Of a stretch of DNA of 64,000 bases, positions 8,316-16,489 are shown one piece after another (position 1 is the first letter of the stretch; each line of letters starts with the position of its first letter). The stretch is from JBQTGK01 sp052400665 (lineage in GTDB: Bacteria; Bacteroidota; Bacteroidia; Bacteroidales; Marinifilaceae). The notes beneath the pieces were generated by a model. The model was not told where the DNA came from, did not search any database, and was given only the letters and a program-made list of their open reading frames with translations. A program made the translations under genes and the position numbers. The stretch is taken from assembly GCA_052400665.1 (NCBI GenBank), contig JBQTGK010000003.1; one strand, written 5' to 3'.

Positions 8316-10505
8316 ATGAAGTATTTGTCAAGGAAAAAAGTAATATTCCTTTCTCTTATTACAGTATTAGTTTTGTTTTTCTTTTTTCTATCCTCAATAG
8401 TAAAGTGTTACATAGAAAGAAATTCTATGGAATTAATCGGGAGAAAGTTAGTAATCGCAGATTTGCATTTTAACTATGCAAAAGTGTCGGCACGTGTTAA
8501 TGGATTTAAGTTATATGAACAGAATGGTAAAAATGAATTTTTGTCATTTAATGAATTGTATGTTAATATTTCACCCTGGAAATTGATTTCAGGAGAATAT
8601 TCCATTTCTCAAATTCACCTCGATGGCTTAAAACTATCGGTAGAACAGAACACAAATGGTTTTAATTTTGATGATTTGCTGGCTACAGATATTACCGCAA
8701 CAGATAGTATAGATTCAAATAAAGAAGATTCGAGTTTAAAATTTTCAATCTACGATATTAAATTTAAAAATGGTTATATCACTTATCACGACAAGTTGAA
8801 AAGTAATAATCTTGATCTAAATAAGATAAATTTGGAACTTCCACTAATAGCCTGGAATAATAAGAAGTCAGAAATGGGAGTGAATTTTTCTTTGGGCGAA
8901 GAAGGAGTCGTTTCTATAAATGCAAATGTAAACCATGCAAAGCAGAGATATATTGTTAATCTAGGTGTGAAATCGGTTGATGTTAGTCCTTTTGTTGCTT
9001 ATTTAAAAGATTATATGCTTGTTTCTGAAGTGCAGGGTAAGCTGAATACACAGATTAAAATTAATGGAAGTATGATTAATTTTATGGATGTGTTCTTGAA
9101 AGGGAATACCGAAATGAATGATTTTAGTTTAAAAGATACAGATGGGAAAAAGTTTTTGGCCAGCCAGTCGGTAAGTGTCGAACTGGATTCAATAAACCTA
9201 AATTCTTCGCATTACGAAATTGGAAAGATAAGTCTTCTAAAGCCAGAAGTATATGCCGCACTATTTAAAGAGACAAATAATTTTGAATCGATATTTGCAC
9301 CGGTATTAAAAGCTGATTCGGTAAATGTGGAAACAGATACAAGCATGCATTCCGATAGTGAATTATTTTATTCTATCGATAGTATTAGTGTAAATAAAGG
9401 GTTTGTAGAGTTTTCCGATTATACTTTAAATCGAAAATTTGTTTATGATATTAATGATATCCAGCTAAATATTGGTAAAATAACAGATCAAGCAAATAAA
9501 ATTCCTTTGAATTATTCTATTGACTTAAATAGAGGAGGACATTCTAAAGGGAAAATGACCTTTAGTTTACAGAATGCTCATGATTTTAAATTTAATGGTA
9601 AAGTTGAGGGACTTGAGTTGATGAGTTTTTCTCCCTATACCGAATTTTATATAGCCAGACCAATAACTCAAGGAGAATTTAATTACGATTGTAGTATTGT
9701 TATGCAGCCAAAGCAACTGGTAAATACAAATAAAATTAACATTTCTGAATTTGATTTTGGAGATAAAACTAAGGATCCAAATACGATTAAAGCACCTGTT
9801 CGTTTGGCTTTGTATTTGTTAAAAGATAAGAATGATCAAATTAATTTTGATTTGCCAGTTTCAGGAAACCCAAAGGATCCAGATTTTAAATTGGGAAAAA
9901 TAATTTGGAAGACTGTAATGAATTTTTTGCTAAAAACTGCGACTAAACCTTTTGGTATTTTAGGAAGTTTGACAGGAACAAATCCAGAGAGTATTCAGGA
10001 AATGACATTTAAATATTCTCAAACTAAATTAAATGAGAAAGAGATAAAAACACTTAGAGCTATTGCGGATATAATTGCCCGAAAACCAGAATTGAAATTT
10101 TCTTTTACTCAGGAAACAGATAGTGAAGCAGAAAAGGATATTTTGGTTATTTCAGAATGCTCCAAACTATACTTTAACTCGAGCGAACAACAAAAGCTGG
10201 AGATATTTGGTGCTGATTTTATTAGTTGGGCAGAAGGAAACAATGATTTTAAGGAATTTAATAAGCAAGATGATTTCCAAATCACCTTACCATTAAAAGA
10301 GAAGTTCTATAATTTGTTTGGAAATTTAAAGTTAAATACTTTGCTAGATTCTGTCTTAACTGAAAGAAATAAAGAAGTGGCTATCTTCTTAAAAGATAGT
10401 TTACAGGTACCTACAGATAATTTTGAACTAAAAACAGCTGATTTAAGAAATTTATCAAATCAACAAAAAAAGCCTAAGTATAGAGTAGAGGTATCCTTAA
10501 AATAA
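8316..10505 (+). CDS. DUF748 / AsmA-like envelope protein
   Basis: 729 aa. One N-terminal transmembrane helix (about 9-30, LSLITVLVLFFFFLSSIV) anchors a large periplasmic region. The rest is repeating beta-strand blocks of the type seen in AsmA-like/DUF748 proteins, for example the 'QIHLDGLKLSVEQNTNGFNF' block near residue 100 and the 'SISVNKGFVEFSDYTLN' block near 350. A C-terminal region near 560-730 (FGILGSLTGTNPESIQEMTF) is typical of DUF748. AsmA/TamB-like proteins are thought to bridge the envelope and move lipid, so a role in outer-membrane lipid homeostasis is likely but not shown. A second, unrelated AsmA-type protein is encoded at 25819. Monocistronic. Confidence 0.82.
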   Translation: MKYLSRKKVIFLSLITVLVLFFFFLSSIVKCYIERNSMELIGRKLVIADLHFNYAKVSARVNGFKLYEQNGKNEFLSFNELYVNISPWKLISGEYSISQIHLDGLKLSVEQNTNGFNFDDLLATDITATDSIDSNKEDSSLKFSIYDIKFKNGYITYHDKLKSNNLDLNKINLELPLIAWNNKKSEMGVNFSLGEEGVVSINANVNHAKQRYIVNLGVKSVDVSPFVAYLKDYMLVSEVQGKLNTQIKINGSMINFMDVFLKGNTEMNDFSLKDTDGKKFLASQSVSVELDSINLNSSHYEIGKISLLKPEVYAALFKETNNFESIFAPVLKADSVNVETDTSMHSDSELFYSIDSISVNKGFVEFSDYTLNRKFVYDINDIQLNIGKITDQANKIPLNYSIDLNRGGHSKGKMTFSLQNAHDFKFNGKVEGLELMSFSPYTEFYIARPITQGEFNYDCSIVMQPKQLVNTNKINISEFDFGDKTKDPNTIKAPVRLALYLLKDKNDQINFDLPVSGNPKDPDFKLGKIIWKTVMNFLLKTATKPFGILGSLTGTNPESIQEMTFKYSQTKLNEKEIKTLRAIADIIARKPELKFSFTQETDSEAEKDILVISECSKLYFNSSEQQKLEIFGADFISWAEGNNDFKEFNKQDDFQITLPLKEKFYNLFGNLKLNTLLDSVLTERNKEVAIFLKDSLQVPTDNFELKTADLRNLSNQQKKPKYRVEVSLK

Positions 10506-10565
10506 TTTGAATATGATAATCAGAAAATGATTTTGTTCTCCTTAGAATTTGTTTTTATAAAGTAT

Positions 10566-10597
10566 CTTGTAAAACTAGGTGTTTTTTTATAAGTTTG
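10566..10597 (+). promoter_or_regulatory. Bacteroidota promoter of the padR-glpK1 operon
   Basis: CTTG at 10566-10569 and TAAGTTTG at 10590-10597 with a 20-base spacer. The ATG at 10605 lies only 7 bases after the box, so the message should be nearly leaderless. Confidence 0.7.
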
Positions 10598-10604
10598 TTA
10601 GATT

Positions 10605-10958
10605 ATGAATAATGGAATAAACGAATATTTTATAACTAAATGGAAGTCCCAATTTAAAAAAGGACTTCTGGAATATATTATCTTGTTATTGTTAAGATCA
10701 AAGCCTTGTTACGGGTATGAGTTGATTAGTGAGATGAATCAGTTTACTTCTTTGGAAATAGCTGAGGGAACCATTTATCCACTCTTAAACCGACTTAAAA
10801 AAGAGAAGTTAGTTACTTCGGAGTGGGCTGAAATGGATACGGGAATTCCAAGAAAATACTACAAGCTTACTAATGAAGGAATTTCTCATTTGGAGGTGAT
10901 GCGTGAATATGTTGATTCTCTAAATTTATCTATTAAAAGAATAAATGAGAGTGTGTAA
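10605..10958 (+). CDS. PadR-family transcriptional regulator
   Basis: 117 aa. Single winged-helix domain of the PadR type: GLLEYIILLLLRSKPCYGYEL (about 19-39), SLEIAEGTIYPLLNRLKKEKLV (49-70), then the wing TGIPRKYYKLTNEGISHL. PadR proteins bind DNA as dimers and usually repress a neighbouring gene in response to a small ligand. It is followed after 29 bases, with no terminator, by the divergent glycerol kinase paralogue, so the two are co-transcribed. It may regulate the glycerol genes downstream. The ligand is unknown. No clear palindromic operator could be assigned at its promoter. Confidence 0.9.
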   Translation: MNNGINEYFITKWKSQFKKGLLEYIILLLLRSKPCYGYELISEMNQFTSLEIAEGTIYPLLNRLKKEKLVTSEWAEMDTGIPRKYYKLTNEGISHLEVMREYVDSLNLSIKRINESV

Positions 10959-10987
10959 AGGCTGTAAAAACTATTAATAACCAGGGA

Positions 10988-12487
10988 ATGAAAGATTATA
11001 TTTTATCCTTAGATCAGGGAACTTCAATTTCGAAAGCAATTCTTTTTAATAAAAAAGGAGAAATAGTTGCACAGGTTCAAAAGGAATACGAACAGTACTA
11101 CCCAAAACCTGGATGGATTGAACAGGATGCTAAAGAAATTTGGTATTCACAGGCTTCGGTGGCTGAAGATGTATTGCGTAAAACAGGATTAACTGGAAAG
11201 AATATTGCAGGTCTTGGAATCACCAATCAGCGAGAAACCACAATTATTTGGGATAGAGAAACTGGAGAACCAATAAATAATGCAATTGTTTGGCAAGATA
11301 GAAGAACATCTCACATTTGTGACGATTTAAAAGCCAGAGGATATTCAGATACGATAAAAGAGAAAACAGGTCTTATCTTAGATGCTTTTTTCTCTGCAAC
11401 AAAAATAAAATGGTTACTTGATAATATCGAAGGAGCAAGAGAAAAAGCAGAAAAAGGAAAATTAGCTTTTGGTACAGTTGATTCCTGGTTAATTTGGAAA
11501 CTTACAAAAGGTGAACTTCATATTACTGATATTTCCAATGCTAGTCGCACAATGCTTTATAATATCAAGGAGTTGCAATGGGATAAGGAACTGCTGGATT
11601 TATTAGATATTCCAGAATCAATATTACCTAAAGTATGTTCTTCTAGTGCCGTTCACGGATATACACGTAGATCGATGTTTGGTGATGAAATTCCAATTTC
11701 TGGAATTTGTGGTGACCAACAGGCAGCCTTATTTGGACAAGCTTGTTTTGAAAAGGGAATGGTTAAAAATACCTATAACACAGGCTGTTTTATTTTAATG
11801 AATACCGGTGATAAGCCTGTTGTATCGAAAAATGATTTAATAACGACCATAGCCTGGAGTATTGGTGATAAAGTGACTTATGCATTAGAGGGTAGTGTTT
11901 TTATCGGTGGTGCGGTAGTACAATGGCTAAGAGATAGTTTAAATCTGATTCATTCGATTGAAGAAATAGAAGAGTTAGCACTAACAGAAAAAGATAATGG
12001 AGGCGTTTATATTGTACCTGCATTTACCGGAATGGGAGCTCCTTATTGGGATCAATATGCCAGAGGAACGTTTTGGGGCTTAAATATGGGAACAAGTGTG
12101 GGACACATTGCACGTGCATCCTTAGAATGTATTGCTCACAGATCTTCGGATGTTTTAAAAGCCATGGAGGCCGATGCTGGAATTAAGGTTGAGCAGCTAA
12201 GAGGTGGTGGTTTAATGGCAAATGATACTTTATTACAATATCAGGCTGATTATCTGGGATTACAAGTTGTCCGTCCTGAAATAAGAGAGATTACAGCTCT
12301 TGGGGCTGCATATTTAGCAGGTTTAGCTGTTGGATTTTGGAATAGTGTTGAGGAAATAAAAGACTACTGGAAGCCAGATAAAAAGTTTAATCTTAAAATG
12401 GATAAAGAAGTGGTGGATTACCAAAAAAAATATTGGAAAAAAGCAGTTAGTCGTTCTCAAAATTGGATTGATACAAATGATGAGTAA
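10988..12487 (+). CDS. Divergent glycerol kinase paralogue (FGGY family)
   Basis: 499 aa, full length for GlpK and clearly paralogous to the canonical kinase at 14877. The FGGY core is intact, with glycerol-contacting Arg82-Glu83 (TNQRETT) and catalytic Asp243-Gln244 (CGDQQAA). Several family-invariant positions are changed. The phosphate loop reads DQGTSISKAILF instead of DQGTTSSRA. The glycerol-site Tyr is Phe134 (DAFFSATK). The Gly of NTYGTGCF is Asn264. The Q-RD helix is HRSSD (384-388), and the adenosine motif LRVDGG is shortened to LRGGG (404-408). It could have altered affinity or substrate, or act as a regulator. It sits in an operon behind PadR and is followed by a terminator. Confidence 0.85.
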   Translation: MKDYILSLDQGTSISKAILFNKKGEIVAQVQKEYEQYYPKPGWIEQDAKEIWYSQASVAEDVLRKTGLTGKNIAGLGITNQRETTIIWDRETGEPINNAIVWQDRRTSHICDDLKARGYSDTIKEKTGLILDAFFSATKIKWLLDNIEGAREKAEKGKLAFGTVDSWLIWKLTKGELHITDISNASRTMLYNIKELQWDKELLDLLDIPESILPKVCSSSAVHGYTRRSMFGDEIPISGICGDQQAALFGQACFEKGMVKNTYNTGCFILMNTGDKPVVSKNDLITTIAWSIGDKVTYALEGSVFIGGAVVQWLRDSLNLIHSIEEIEELALTEKDNGGVYIVPAFTGMGAPYWDQYARGTFWGLNMGTSVGHIARASLECIAHRSSDVLKAMEADAGIKVEQLRGGGLMANDTLLQYQADYLGLQVVRPEIREITALGAAYLAGLAVGFWNSVEEIKDYWKPDKKFNLKMDKEVVDYQKKYWKKAVSRSQNWIDTNDE

Positions 12488-12509
12488 GATATTTAAGTTT
12501 TAATAATTG

Positions 12510-12538
12510 GGTCATTTCTTCTTAGAAATGGCCTTTTT
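12510..12538 (+). terminator. Intrinsic terminator of padR-glpK1
   Basis: ggtcatttct pairs with agaaatggcc (one G-U) around 12510-12532, followed by six T. Confidence 0.85.
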
Positions 12539-12657
12539 TATTCTAAAATAAATAAAATAAAACGTTTGTATTTGTGTAAATACCAATGAATATAAGGGGT
12601 TTGGTTAAAGTTTAGAGTTTAGATTAAATTAAAATAAGACATTCTTTTGCTATGCAC

Positions 12658-12688
12658 CTTGCAATACTAAGTATTTTATTTAGCTTTG
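12658..12688 (+). promoter_or_regulatory. Promoter of the glpD leader
   Basis: CTTG at 12658-12661 and TAGCTTTG at 12681-12688, spacer 19. Transcription would begin near 12693 and read into the structured leader. Confidence 0.7.
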
Positions 12689-12692
12689 TAAT

Positions 12693-12791
12693 GTTCGTCA
12701 AGGTAATTAGATTTAATCTGGTTGCCGAACTCTAGGAAGAGATACTTCCGTTTTTTTTGACAAAGCTACATAGTAAAGCAATGTACTATGT
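12693..12791 (+). promoter_or_regulatory. Structured glpD leader with internal terminator (candidate attenuator)
   Basis: Three hairpins can be read. First, gttcg (12693-12697) pairs with cgaac (12726-12730), extended by caa/ttg. Second, ggaag-agata-cttcc (12735-12749) is followed by eight T, an intrinsic terminator. Third, acatagta (12768-12775) pairs with tactatgt (12784-12791). The terminator lies about 60 bases after the inferred start of transcription and about 60 before the first ORF. This is the layout of a transcription attenuator or riboswitch. A free-standing 60-70-nt small RNA is the alternative. It does not match any riboswitch class I can recall. Confidence 0.5.
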
Positions 12792-12817
12792 ATTCAGATT
12801 TATTTTTTATTACTATT

Positions 12818-12964
12818 ATGGAAGATTTAAAATTTGATGTGCAAATGGGAAACCGCCTTTATTCCTTTTTTTTGGAATTGTTGGTTGAACAAAAAGACAA
12901 AATAAACCAAAATGAAGATGAGGCTAGCGGAAGTATTTGGGAATATTGGGATAAAGAATTATAG
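12818..12964 (+). CDS. Small 48-aa protein upstream of glpD
   Basis: Reads MEDLKFDVQMGNRLYSFF... to ...SIWEYWDKEL and a TAG stop, 18 bases before the glpD ATG. There is no signal peptide. The composition is plausible for a folded helix: amphipathic first half, acidic middle, Trp-rich end. Its close spacing to glpD and position after the leader terminator suggest it is translated from the same mRNA. It could be a small partner of GlpD or a leader peptide. I recognise no family. The coding call rests on spacing and composition only. Confidence 0.5.
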   Translation: MEDLKFDVQMGNRLYSFFLELLVEQKDKINQNEDEASGSIWEYWDKEL

Positions 12965-12982
12965 CATTAAGAGCAGATAGAT

Positions 12983-14545
12983 ATGAAAAGAGAAAAAATG
13001 CTAAGAGAGATTGAACTGGCAAATCAAAAATGGGATGTGATTATCGTAGGTGGTGGAGCATCAGGTTTGGGTGCTGCTGTTGAGTCGGTAACAAGAGGAT
13101 ATAAAACTTTGCTTTTAGAGCAAGATGATTTTGCAAAGGGAACTTCGAGCAGAAGTACAAAACTTGTTCATGGAGGTGTTCGTTATTTAGCACAGGGAAA
13201 TATATCATTGGTGCTCGAAGCATTAAGAGAGAGAGGGTTGATGAAGCAAAATGCTCCACATCTTGTGAAAGATCAATCCTTTATTATTCCGAATTACAAT
13301 TGGTGGGGAACGCCTTATTATACTTTAGGTTTAACATTGTATGATTTAATGGCTGGAAAATTAGGCTATGGACGTTCATTGCCTTTCTCTAAAAAACGAA
13401 CGTTAAAACACATACCTACACTTAAGCAGGAAAATCTTTGTGGCGGAGTAGTATATCACGATGGACAGTTTGATGATTCAAGATTAGCAATTAATCTGTG
13501 TCAAACCTTTGTTGAAAATGGAGGGGTAGCCATTAATTATATGAAGGTTGATGGTATTGAGAAAAAAGATGGAAAAATAACTGCTGTTAAGGCAATCGAC
13601 CTTGAAAGTGGAAGTAAATATACAATAGAAGGGAAAGCCATTTTAAATGCAACAGGAGTTTTTGTTGATGAGATTATTAAAATGGACGAACCCAAAGCAA
13701 AAGATATCGTAAAGGTAAGCCAAGGAGTACATTTGGTGTTAGATAAGGAATTCGTACCTGGAGATTATGCTGTGATGATTCCTAAAACAAGTGATGGTCG
13801 AGTTTTATTTGCTGTGCCTTGGCATAACAAGGTTGTGGTAGGAACAACAGATGTACAGAAAGAAAAAGCAGAATTAGAACCAAGAGCGTTGGAAGAAGAG
13901 GTTGATTTCATATTAGAAACTGCAGGGAGATTCTTGGCGAAACCGCCCAAAAGATCAGATGTAAGAAGTGTTTTTGCTGGTTTACGACCTTTGGCTGCTC
14001 CAACTGGTGAAGGCAAAAAAACAAAAGAAATTTCGAGAGGCCATAAAATAGTTGTCTCAGAATCGGGAATGGTTACTATTACTGGTGGTAAATGGACAAC
14101 TTATCGTCAAATGGCCGAAGATGTAGTGGATGCTGCAGCGAAAACAGGAGGGCTCGATCAGAAAAAATCAATTACAAGAAATCTGAAAATTCATGGATAC
14201 AAGAAAAATCCGGATCTAAATAATCCAATGTATTTCTATGGTTCTGATGAAGATAAGATTTTGAATATTGCCAGAGAAGAAGATGGCATGGATGAGCATG
14301 TAAGTTCGAAATTAAATGTAATAAATGCTCAGGTAGCTTGGAGTGTCAGATATGAAATGGCCAGAACTATTGAAGACTTTTTATCTCGCAGAACACGTTC
14401 ATTATTGTTAGATGCGGAAGAGAGTATAAAGATGGCTCCTAAAGTGGCAGAAATAATGGCAAAAGAGTTAGGATATGATAAGGAATGGGAAAAAAATCAG
14501 GTGAACGAATACCATGATTTAGCATTAAGATATATATTGAAATAG
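12983..14545 (+). CDS. glpD: FAD-dependent glycerol-3-phosphate dehydrogenase
   Basis: 520 aa. Oxidises sn-glycerol-3-phosphate to dihydroxyacetone phosphate, passing electrons to the quinone pool at the inner membrane. Dinucleotide-binding motif VIIVGGGASGLGAA (19-32), then the family signature GTSSRSTKLVHGGVRYLAQG (54-73). DDSRLAINLCQTF, VVGTTDV and the C-terminal substrate motif TITGGKWTTYRQMAEDVVDA follow. The C-terminal DAO_C helical domain is complete. It lies in the glycerol cluster between a 48-aa ORF and glpK2, and acts directly after glycerol kinase. Confidence 0.95.
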   Translation: MKREKMLREIELANQKWDVIIVGGGASGLGAAVESVTRGYKTLLLEQDDFAKGTSSRSTKLVHGGVRYLAQGNISLVLEALRERGLMKQNAPHLVKDQSFIIPNYNWWGTPYYTLGLTLYDLMAGKLGYGRSLPFSKKRTLKHIPTLKQENLCGGVVYHDGQFDDSRLAINLCQTFVENGGVAINYMKVDGIEKKDGKITAVKAIDLESGSKYTIEGKAILNATGVFVDEIIKMDEPKAKDIVKVSQGVHLVLDKEFVPGDYAVMIPKTSDGRVLFAVPWHNKVVVGTTDVQKEKAELEPRALEEEVDFILETAGRFLAKPPKRSDVRSVFAGLRPLAAPTGEGKKTKEISRGHKIVVSESGMVTITGGKWTTYRQMAEDVVDAAAKTGGLDQKKSITRNLKIHGYKKNPDLNNPMYFYGSDEDKILNIAREEDGMDEHVSSKLNVINAQVAWSVRYEMARTIEDFLSRRTRSLLLDAEESIKMAPKVAEIMAKELGYDKEWEKNQVNEYHDLALRYILK

Positions 14546-14552
14546 TATTTTT

Positions 14553-14694
14553 TGTAGAACGAATTGAGTAATGTTTTTATTGATAGGTAGTTCTTAGTCT
14601 GTTATTTACAACTACTGATTTTATTAATTGTTACAATAGTATTAATCAATTTGTTAGTTTTGGCACGAAATAATTTTTACTCAATCGTTCTACA
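14553..14694. repeat. Near-perfect inverted repeat between glpD and glpK
   Basis: tgtagaacgaattgagtaa (14553-14571) is the reverse complement of ttactcaatcgttctaca (14677-14694) except for one extra base. The spacer is 105 bases. The left arm lies in the glpD 3' UTR and the right arm in the probable glpK 5' UTR. Confidence 0.75.
14655..14662 (+). promoter_or_regulatory. Possible -7 box upstream of glpK
   Basis: TAGTTTTG fits TAnnTTTG. The nearest -33 TTG is 24 bases upstream, which is long. A second, weaker candidate is TTTG (14787-14790) - N20 - TACGTTGT (14811-14818), which would start downstream of the terminator-like hairpin. Confidence 0.4.
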
Positions 14695-14705
14695 CTTTAC
14701 TCCCA

Positions 14706-14738
14706 AAAAGTTGGTGGTCTTTAAGATCACCTACTTTT
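14706..14738 (+). promoter_or_regulatory. Stable hairpin in the glpK leader
   Basis: aaaagttggtggtc (14706-14719) pairs with gatcacctactttt (14725-14738) with one mismatch and one G-U; loop tttaa. There is no T-run immediately after, so it looks regulatory rather than a terminator. Confidence 0.45.
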
Positions 14739-14758
14739 AAGAAGAATGAAAAAATTTG

Positions 14759-14785
14759 TTAATCTATCGAGATTAAATTTTTTTA
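14759..14785 (+). terminator. Terminator-like hairpin between glpD and glpK
   Basis: ttaatct (14759-14765), atcg loop, agattaa (14770-14776), then a seven-T run. It may end glpD transcription or act as an attenuator for transcripts started at 14655. Confidence 0.6.
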
Positions 14786-14876
14786 TTTTGAAAATGCAAT
14801 CGTTTACAATTACGTTGTTATGCGAGCTTAGTATTGAAATAATTTTATTAACACAATAACCCAAATATTTAGAATT

Positions 14877-16376
14877 ATGAATGACAAGTTTATTTTAGCT
14901 TTCGACCAAGGAACTACAAGTTCCAGAGCAATCGTTTTCAATAAAAAAGGAGAAATGATTAGCACGGCACAGAAGGAATTTACTCAAATATTTCCTCAGC
15001 CGGGTTGGGTAGAGCACGACGCAAATGAAATTTGGTCAACTCAGGCAGGTGTAGCGGCAGAAGCTATTGTTCAGGCAGGTGTAAATGGAAAGAGTATTGC
15101 AAGTATTGGTATCACAAATCAGAGAGAGACTACTGTTGTTTGGGATCGAGAAACTAGTGAACCAATTTATAATGCAATCGTTTGGCAGGATAGAAGAACA
15201 TCAAAATATTGTGACGAGTTAAAAGCTCAGGGACATGCTGATATGATTCAGGATAAAACTGGTTTGATTATTGACTCATATTTCTCAGGAACAAAAGTTA
15301 AGTGGATTCTTGATAATGTTGAAGGAGCTCGTGAAAAAGCTGAAGCAGGTAAATTGGCTTTTGGTACTATCGATAGTTGGTTAATCTGGAAATTAACACA
15401 AGGACAAGTTCATGTTACTGATGTAACTAATGCATGTAGAACTTTACTTTATAATATTAAAGACTTACAGTGGGATAAAGAAATGTTAGAACTTCTTACT
15501 ATTCCAGCAAGTATGTTACCAGAGGTAAAATCTTCTTCAGAAGTTTACGGACATACGGTAACTACATTGTTTGCGCATGAGGTACCTATTGCAGGTATTG
15601 CCGGTGATCAGCAAGCTGCAACTTTTGGTCAGATGTGTATTGAACCAGGTTCTGTTAAAAATACTTACGGTACAGGTTGTTTCATGCTTTGTAATACAGG
15701 AAACAAACCAGTAAAATCAAATAATAACTTACTTACAACCATTGGTTGGCAAATTAATGGCGAAACTACATACTGTCTTGAGGGAAGTATATTTATGGGT
15801 GGTGCTATTGTTCAGTGGTTACGCGACGGATTAGGTATTATTAAGTCTTCTCCTGAAGTTGAAGAATTAGCTGCTTCTGTTGAAGATAATGGTGGAGTAT
15901 TTATGGTTCCTGCCCTTACAGGTTTAGGAGCTCCGCATTGGGATCAGTACGCAAGAGGTACTATTATTGGTCTTACAAGAGGTTCTACAGCAGCTCATAT
16001 TGCAAGAGCAGCTTTAGAAGGAATTGCTTTCCAGGTGAGAGATGTTCTTAAGGCAATGGAAGCAGATGCAGGAATTGAAATTAGAGAACTACGTGTTGAT
16101 GGTGGTGCTGCAATTAACAACTTGTTAATGCAATTCCAATCGGATGTGTTAAATGCTCCTGTTTACCGTCCTAAAACATTAGAAACAACAGCTCTTGGTG
16201 CTGCATATCTTGCAGGTTTAGCAGTAGGATATTGGGATAGCGTTGATGATATTAAGAGCCAGTGGGCTATGGATCGTAAGTTCGAACCTGAAATGGCTAA
16301 AGATGATTCAGATAAATTGATTAAAGGATGGGACAAAGCCCTTAATCGTTCTAAAGATTGGGATACAGAAGCTTAA
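14877..16376 (+). CDS. glpK: Glycerol kinase
   Basis: 499 aa. Phosphorylates glycerol to sn-glycerol-3-phosphate with ATP in the cytoplasm. All hallmarks match the classical enzyme: phosphate loop DQGTTSSRAIVF (10-21), TNQRETT with the glycerol-binding Arg-Glu pair, DSYFSGTKVKW with the substrate Tyr, catalytic AGDQQAA, NTYGTGCFML, and the adenosine motif LRVDGGAAINNLLMQFQSD. These are exactly the positions altered in the paralogue at 10988, so this is the housekeeping kinase. The aquaglyceroporin gene follows 113 bases later, and glpD precedes it. Confidence 0.96.
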   Translation: MNDKFILAFDQGTTSSRAIVFNKKGEMISTAQKEFTQIFPQPGWVEHDANEIWSTQAGVAAEAIVQAGVNGKSIASIGITNQRETTVVWDRETSEPIYNAIVWQDRRTSKYCDELKAQGHADMIQDKTGLIIDSYFSGTKVKWILDNVEGAREKAEAGKLAFGTIDSWLIWKLTQGQVHVTDVTNACRTLLYNIKDLQWDKEMLELLTIPASMLPEVKSSSEVYGHTVTTLFAHEVPIAGIAGDQQAATFGQMCIEPGSVKNTYGTGCFMLCNTGNKPVKSNNNLLTTIGWQINGETTYCLEGSIFMGGAIVQWLRDGLGIIKSSPEVEELAASVEDNGGVFMVPALTGLGAPHWDQYARGTIIGLTRGSTAAHIARAALEGIAFQVRDVLKAMEADAGIEIRELRVDGGAAINNLLMQFQSDVLNAPVYRPKTLETTALGAAYLAGLAVGYWDSVDDIKSQWAMDRKFEPEMAKDDSDKLIKGWDKALNRSKDWDTEA

Positions 16377-16403
16377 TTTTCAACATTTAATATAAATTAA
16401 ACC

Positions 16404-16453
16404 TATGCCGGAATATGTTGTAGAAGGAACGATGGAGATTGAATTCCGGCATT
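16404..16453 (+). promoter_or_regulatory. Hairpin between glpK and glpF
   Basis: atgccggaat (16405-16414) pairs perfectly with attccggcat (16443-16452), with a 28-base loop and no T-run. It probably stabilises or partially terminates the message between the kinase and the channel gene. Confidence 0.5.
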
Positions 16454-16489
16454 CATTTACTAACAATTATTAAATTAAATCATTTTATC

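Noticed and set aside
12761..12768. Minus-strand TAGCTTTG in the glpD leader as an antisense promoter
   Set aside because: The box matches, but no TTG element lies 19-21 bases upstream on that strand, and it is within a hairpin-rich leader.
14658..14667. TTTTGGCACG resembling a sigma-54 -24 element before glpK
   Set aside because: No GC dinucleotide at the required -12 distance; a TAnnTTTG box covers the same bases.
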